64,000 nt of DNA from Dendronalium phyllosphericum CENA369 (GTDB taxonomy: Bacteria; Cyanobacteriota; Cyanobacteriia; Cyanobacteriales; Nostocaceae): contig NZ_JAECZA010000012.1 in assembly GCF_016056275.1 (NCBI RefSeq), positions 1 through 64,000 of the forward strand. The letters run 5' to 3'. A program made the translations under genes and the position numbers. The notes beneath the pieces were generated by a model, which saw only the letters and a program-made list of their open reading frames with translations, made no database searches and had not been told where the DNA came from. Shown here one piece after another: positions 61,181 to 64,000 of the stretch; position 1 is the stretch's first letter, and the number at the start of each line of letters is the position of its first letter.

Positions 61181-61368
61181 CCCTTCGGGGCGGGAGTGGG
61201 GAGTAGGGAGTAGGGAGTAGGGGAAGAAATTAGCCCCGAAAAAGGTTAAAGCCTCGCCCGCAAGTGGCGCGAAAAATCCTTGTATTGCACAAGATAGGTT
61301 GAAACCCCGCCCCGAAGGGGGCGGCTTAGTTTCCCTACTCCCCAATCCCTACTCCCTACTCCCTTTTA
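61181..61368. repeat. Interleaved inverted-repeat block with GGAGTAGG arrays
   Basis: CCCTTCGGGGCGGG (61181-61194) matches the inverse CCCGCCCCGAAGGG (61306-61319). GGGAGTAGGGAGTAGGG arrays (about 61198-61225) match the inverse CCCTACTCCCTACTCCC (about 61345-61365). The two pairs interleave rather than nest. Intergenic repeat cluster without coding capacity. Confidence 0.7.
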
Positions 61369-61539
61369 TATACCTTGGTTTATTTGCACCTTTCTACAAT
61401 GCAGCCATAAAAAGCTCCCCACGACTTAACAGGGGAAGCTTAAGGCATAAAGCTCTAGCATTTTCATCTTGATGCTACCATTTTGAAGTTTATTTGCGAT
61501 GAGGGGCGATCGCCCTTTTGAGTTTGTAATCATTAACTG

Positions 61540-61705
61540 CCAAGCGATATAGCAAAGTGCTGAGTGCTGTAGACGCTTCTGCGGCTTCCCGCAGGGTGGA
61601 GTCAGTGCGTTGCGGTGAGCAGTCCGTTGGGCGGCTTCGCCGACTTGAAGGAACTGCGAACCCGAAGGGAGGTTCCCTCCGTTGAAGCAACTGGCGTTGC
61701 TGAGT
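61540..61705. repeat. Complex dispersed-repeat block
   Basis: Contains GTGCTGAGTGCTG heptamers, GCGGCTTCCCGC and GGCGGCTTCGCCG mini-hairpins, and GGAGGTTCCCTCCGTTGAAG of the family found inside MITE copy 1 and at 37442-37486. Confidence 0.6.
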
Positions 61706-61719
61706 AGAAAGCCAGTTAC

Positions 61720-61770
61720 TTCAAGGCTTTGAGCAATCAATACTGTCCTAACCTATGTGACTATAGCGAT
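61720..61770 (+). repeat. 51-bp direct repeat, copy 1
   Basis: TTCAAGGCTTTGAGCAATCA onward matches 62260-62310 with about nine mismatches. The pair brackets the small gene at 62044 and decayed coding sequence. Confidence 0.7.
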
Positions 61771-61803
61771 ACCTTGCCAGAGCGAGTGGACGTGTCAGGG
61801 TAA

Positions 61804-61986
61804 AAACTGCTTCTGGCTTGGCTCAAAGAATTGCGATCGCAGTCTGTGGCTTTAGGAGACTACGAACATACGCCCCTAGTCATTTCTCCTTATTCATACA
61901 ACAACGCCGTTTTTCAGCGCTTCTGGAAAAGTTACCTTTTGATGAACATCAATCTAATTGAATTCCTTCTTCAGACAGAAGATTGA
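61804..61986 (+). pseudogene. Probable gene fragment
   Basis: An open 60-codon stretch without a start: KLLLAWLKELRSQSVALGDY, then EHTPLVISPYSYNNAVFQRF and a short tail to TGA. Composition is protein-like and unlike random frames nearby, but I cannot name the family. Confidence 0.35.
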
Positions 61987-62043
61987 ATTCAACTGTTTTT
62001 CGTAAGTTATCTGATATAAACAACAAAAATTTAGAATACAATT

Positions 62044-62250
62044 ATGCCACTGCAAAAAATAAGTGAAGTTGATACAGACTGCTGTAATACTATTCAAAGT
62101 AACGATGCAAAAGTCAAAGAAGTGTATATTGAATCAACTGATGAGAAGATTCGGACAGTAAAAGATATTATAGTAGATGAGCAAGGAGTATTCCGCAAGA
62201 GACGACCAAGGAACATTCCCCTATTTCATAGTTCTGTAAAAAATAAATAA
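62044..62250 (+). CDS. Small protein of unknown function
   Basis: 68 residues, ATG at 62044. MPLQKISEVDTDCCNTIQSN then AKVKEVYIESTDEKIRTVKD ends in a basic tail (FRKRRPRNIP). No convincing Shine-Dalgarno. It lies between two direct repeats in remnant-rich DNA, so it may itself be a leftover. Confidence 0.4.
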   Translation: MPLQKISEVDTDCCNTIQSNDAKVKEVYIESTDEKIRTVKDIIVDEQGVFRKRRPRNIPLFHSSVKNK

Positions 62251-62259
62251 TTAAAATAA

Positions 62260-62310
62260 TTCAAGACTTTGAGCAATCAACACTGTTTTAACCTCTGTGA
62301 CTACGGCTAT
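62260..62310 (+). repeat. 51-bp direct repeat, copy 2
   Basis: TTCAAGACTTTGAGCAATCA onward, the partner of 61720-61770. It directly precedes a transposase-like remnant. Confidence 0.7.
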
Positions 62311-62311
62311 A

Positions 62312-62614
62312 TTTATTAGACCAATCTCTCAAATAAAGATTACTTTTCTTTGGGATTGTGCTTCTTATCATCGTTCGCATAAAGTCCCATCACACAAGCC
62401 CTTGACGCAGTCATTTCCAGGAAGCGATCGCCACGCTCAGTTTCCGTTCAACGGTCTAGGTCATGTGCGGGGCGTAGGGAACATGTCTTTAGACGGTATG
62501 ATAATAGCAGTAGACACTTCCCTACCCGATGCCTTGGTGTATGCGCTGATTCAAGGTTTCTTTAAGATTATCGAAAGCGTGTTGCTCTGGGCTGCTGGAT
62601 TCACAACAACATGA
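62312..62614 (+). pseudogene. Mosaic of gene remnants, including an IS630-type transposase scrap
   Basis: KITFLWDCASYHRSHK (about 62327-62377) resembles the central DDE block (xxWDGASYHRS) of IS630-family transposases, but neither flank continues it. After about 62440 the frame reads NMSLDGMIIAVDTSLPDALV then YALIQGFF, which resembles the end of a TRAP-transporter TAXI-type receptor. I read this as two unrelated decayed fragments rather than one gene. Confidence 0.4.
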
Positions 62615-62698
62615 TGCAAGCTGTGATATTCATTTGTCAAAAATGACAGAAAGTGTGTGAGGAAGGCAAATACACCAATGGATGTAAACTAAAATCTG

Positions 62699-64000
62699 CT
62701 ATGAGCGAGGAGGTTGGTTGCGTTTGCTTTTGAAAGATGCAAGCAATTCTCGCACCTGTTCTCCTGCGATTTCGCGTGCGCCTAAACCAAAGGCCAGGGC
62801 AGTTGCTACTGCGATCGCACCTAACAACAATCCAAATGCTAAATTAACAATGTTGCTAGCAACACCAATCTGTTGTAGTGCCATTGCTGAGACTAAAGCA
62901 ATAATTGCTATCCGTGCAATTTGTCCTAATATTTGTGCTTGGCGATCGCCAGAACTGGTAATGATGTTATAAGCCAGATTTGCTAAGAATAGTCCCACGG
63001 CGAATACTGCTAATCCTGCCAATATCCGACCAAAAATCACTACAATACCGCTTACCAAACTAGTTAGCGCTGGAATATTGAGGATATCAACTGCCGCAAC
63101 AGTAGCAAATAACATGATACCCACTAGTACTACAATCCCAACTATTTCTGATGGGGTACGGCTTGTAGTTGCTGCTGCAACTGCATCTGGAGGTGTGGAG
63201 TAATCCCGTGGTACGTCAACAGGAGGAGGTGTAGTTCGTCTTACCCTTGTTTGTGGTAAACCGAGAATAGAAAAAATGTTGTCGAAGCCCAGACTAGAGA
63301 GAATATTGGTAACGAGATCCCCGACAAATCGCCCTAAGAAGTAAGCTGCAATTAATACAAATACTGCTGTGAAAATAGCAGGGAGGGCGTTGAGGATTTG
63401 TTGCAGCATGGCAACAGCTGGAACAGAAATCGCGTCAATTCGTAAAGCATTGAGCGCGGCGATCGCTACCGGAATTAAAATCAATACGTATACAATAGTG
63501 CCAATAATTGCCGAAAGCGATTGTCCTGTTGTCCTTTGCTGCAAACCAAATCTCGTACCGAGGCGGTCAATTCCTGCTGAGGCTAGCAAGTTGGTGACAA
63601 TCCGACGTACTACAGTAGCAAGTAACCAGCCAGTGAAAGCAATCAGCACTGCTGCCAGAATATTTGGCAGAATCGAAATAATTTGGGTAATTAAAGTCTG
63701 TACGGGTAGTAGTGCTTGATTTAACTCTAGGGTATTGAGAATCGGCAACAGAAAAAGTAAAAAGATGAACCAATAAAGGGCATTACCAATCGTATCGCTT
63801 AGAGACAATTGATTTTGGTTAGGAGGTGTATCAACGTTAGTTTGTTGATTTAACTGCTCATCTAGCCTCAAGACACGCAGTGACCGTGTTGCGATTAGCT
63901 TGACAATTGTTGCTACTACCCAGGCGATCGCCAGAATAATTGCCGCACCGATTAATCTAGGTATAAACCCAATCAGTTGATTGAGGAAAGTATTGAGAGG
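62699..64000 (-). CDS. Conserved-TM-helix protein (MscS-related), 5' end beyond the window
   Basis: The frame stays open to 64000: before the TTG that opens a 390-codon stretch, sequence reads FLNQLIGFIPRLIGAAIILA and continues in frame, so the true start is outside. Repeated units of about 80-100 residues each carry paired helices (ILPNILAAVLIAFTGWLLAT, ALPAIFTAVFVLIAAYFLGR, IFGRILAGLAVFAVGLFLAN) with VVRRI/DRLGTRFGL-like linkers. This is the conserved TM helix repeat of cyanobacterial mechanosensitive-channel relatives. A Pro-rich loop (PPPVDVPRDYSTPPD) splits repeats 2 and 3. Channel role in osmotic stress inferred from family. Confidence 0.88.
   Translation of the reverse strand, partial: PLNTFLNQLIGFIPRLIGAAIILAIAWVVATIVKLIATRSLRVLRLDEQLNQQTNVDTPPNQNQLSLSDTIGNALYWFIFLLFLLPILNTLELNQALLPVQTLITQIISILPNILAAVLIAFTGWLLATVVRRIVTNLLASAGIDRLGTRFGLQQRTTGQSLSAIIGTIVYVLILIPVAIAALNALRIDAISVPAVAMLQQILNALPAIFTAVFVLIAAYFLGRFVGDLVTNILSSLGFDNIFSILGLPQTRVRRTTPPPVDVPRDYSTPPDAVAAATTSRTPSEIVGIVVLVGIMLFATVAAVDILNIPALTSLVSGIVVIFGRILAGLAVFAVGLFLANLAYNIITSSGDRQAQILGQIARIAIIALVSAMALQQIGVASNIVNLAFGLLLGAIAVATALAFGLGAREIAGEQVRELLASFKSKRNQPPRS

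Noticed and set aside
61160-61345. Possible CRISPR-like array because of repeated GTTGAAACCCCGCCCC-style sequence
   Set aside because: No regular repeat-spacer periodicity and no cas genes; it is explained by inverted repeats.
63567-63871. Start of the MscS-related gene at the TTG at 63871
   Set aside because: The same frame continues with family-like sequence to the window edge, so the TTG is an internal Leu codon.

Overview
The window reads as a chromosomal segment of a filamentous, probably heterocyst-forming cyanobacterium (Nostocales). The evidence is the many GCGATCGC (HIP1) octamers, heptamer-type short tandem repeats between genes, and lineage-typical genes: CrtO-type carotene ketolase, CcaA-type beta-carbonic anhydrase, a Ser/Thr kinase fused to GUN4, an SLH-domain porin, a DUF1400 protein and a GluR0-like channel. 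Base composition is AT-leaning. I see no tRNA, rRNA, CRISPR array or intact transposase.

Layout. 1-24 kb is mostly housekeeping and envelope genes: folP, an SPFH protein, a Rieske oxygenase, an EAL protein with a dead GGDEF, the kinase-GUN4 fusion, the porin, DinB, then ffh - rpsP - KH protein - rpsU (58 codons, GTG start) - phoH, msrB, carbonic anhydrase, crtO and a glycosyltransferase. 24-30 kb holds rpsB and tsf, then a conserved unknown gene and recG, both carrying intergenic-type repeat DNA in frame. 30-39 kb holds a two-gene module that looks like a biological-conflict system (an EACC1-like protein plus a membrane-spanning caspase/periplasmic-receptor fusion), an ABC-2 permease, DedA, a GH10-like hydrolase and a site-2 protease.

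39-41 kb is gene-poor and carries, on the minus strand, what I read as a ydaO/yuaA-type cyclic-di-AMP riboswitch, about 320 nt ahead of two tiny unknown genes separated by a perfect 18-bp hairpin. 41.7-53.6 kb is a 12-gene co-directional cluster with very tight spacing: AGE-type epimerase, DJ-1/PfpI, tandem EthD, carboxymuconolactone-decarboxylase-like, VOC, tandem SnoaL-like, single SnoaL-like, a two-repeat beta protein, another NTF2-like protein, a second DJ-1/PfpI, a GH13 glucan enzyme and an SMP-30 lactonase. It joins sugar enzymes to small alpha+beta-barrel enzymes typical of tailoring or ring-opening chemistry, without any PKS, NRPS or terpene synthase. It is my best candidate for an undescribed pathway.

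53.7-64 kb holds small unknown genes, pirin, a glutamate-receptor-like channel lacking the K+-channel filter signature, an SDR protein, a DUF1400-SGNH fusion, a protein with three near-identical 61-residue repeats, a repeat- and remnant-rich kilobase, and a conserved-TM-helix (MscS-related) protein running off the right edge. A small MITE-like element occurs three times (2.2, 5.8 and 55 kb).
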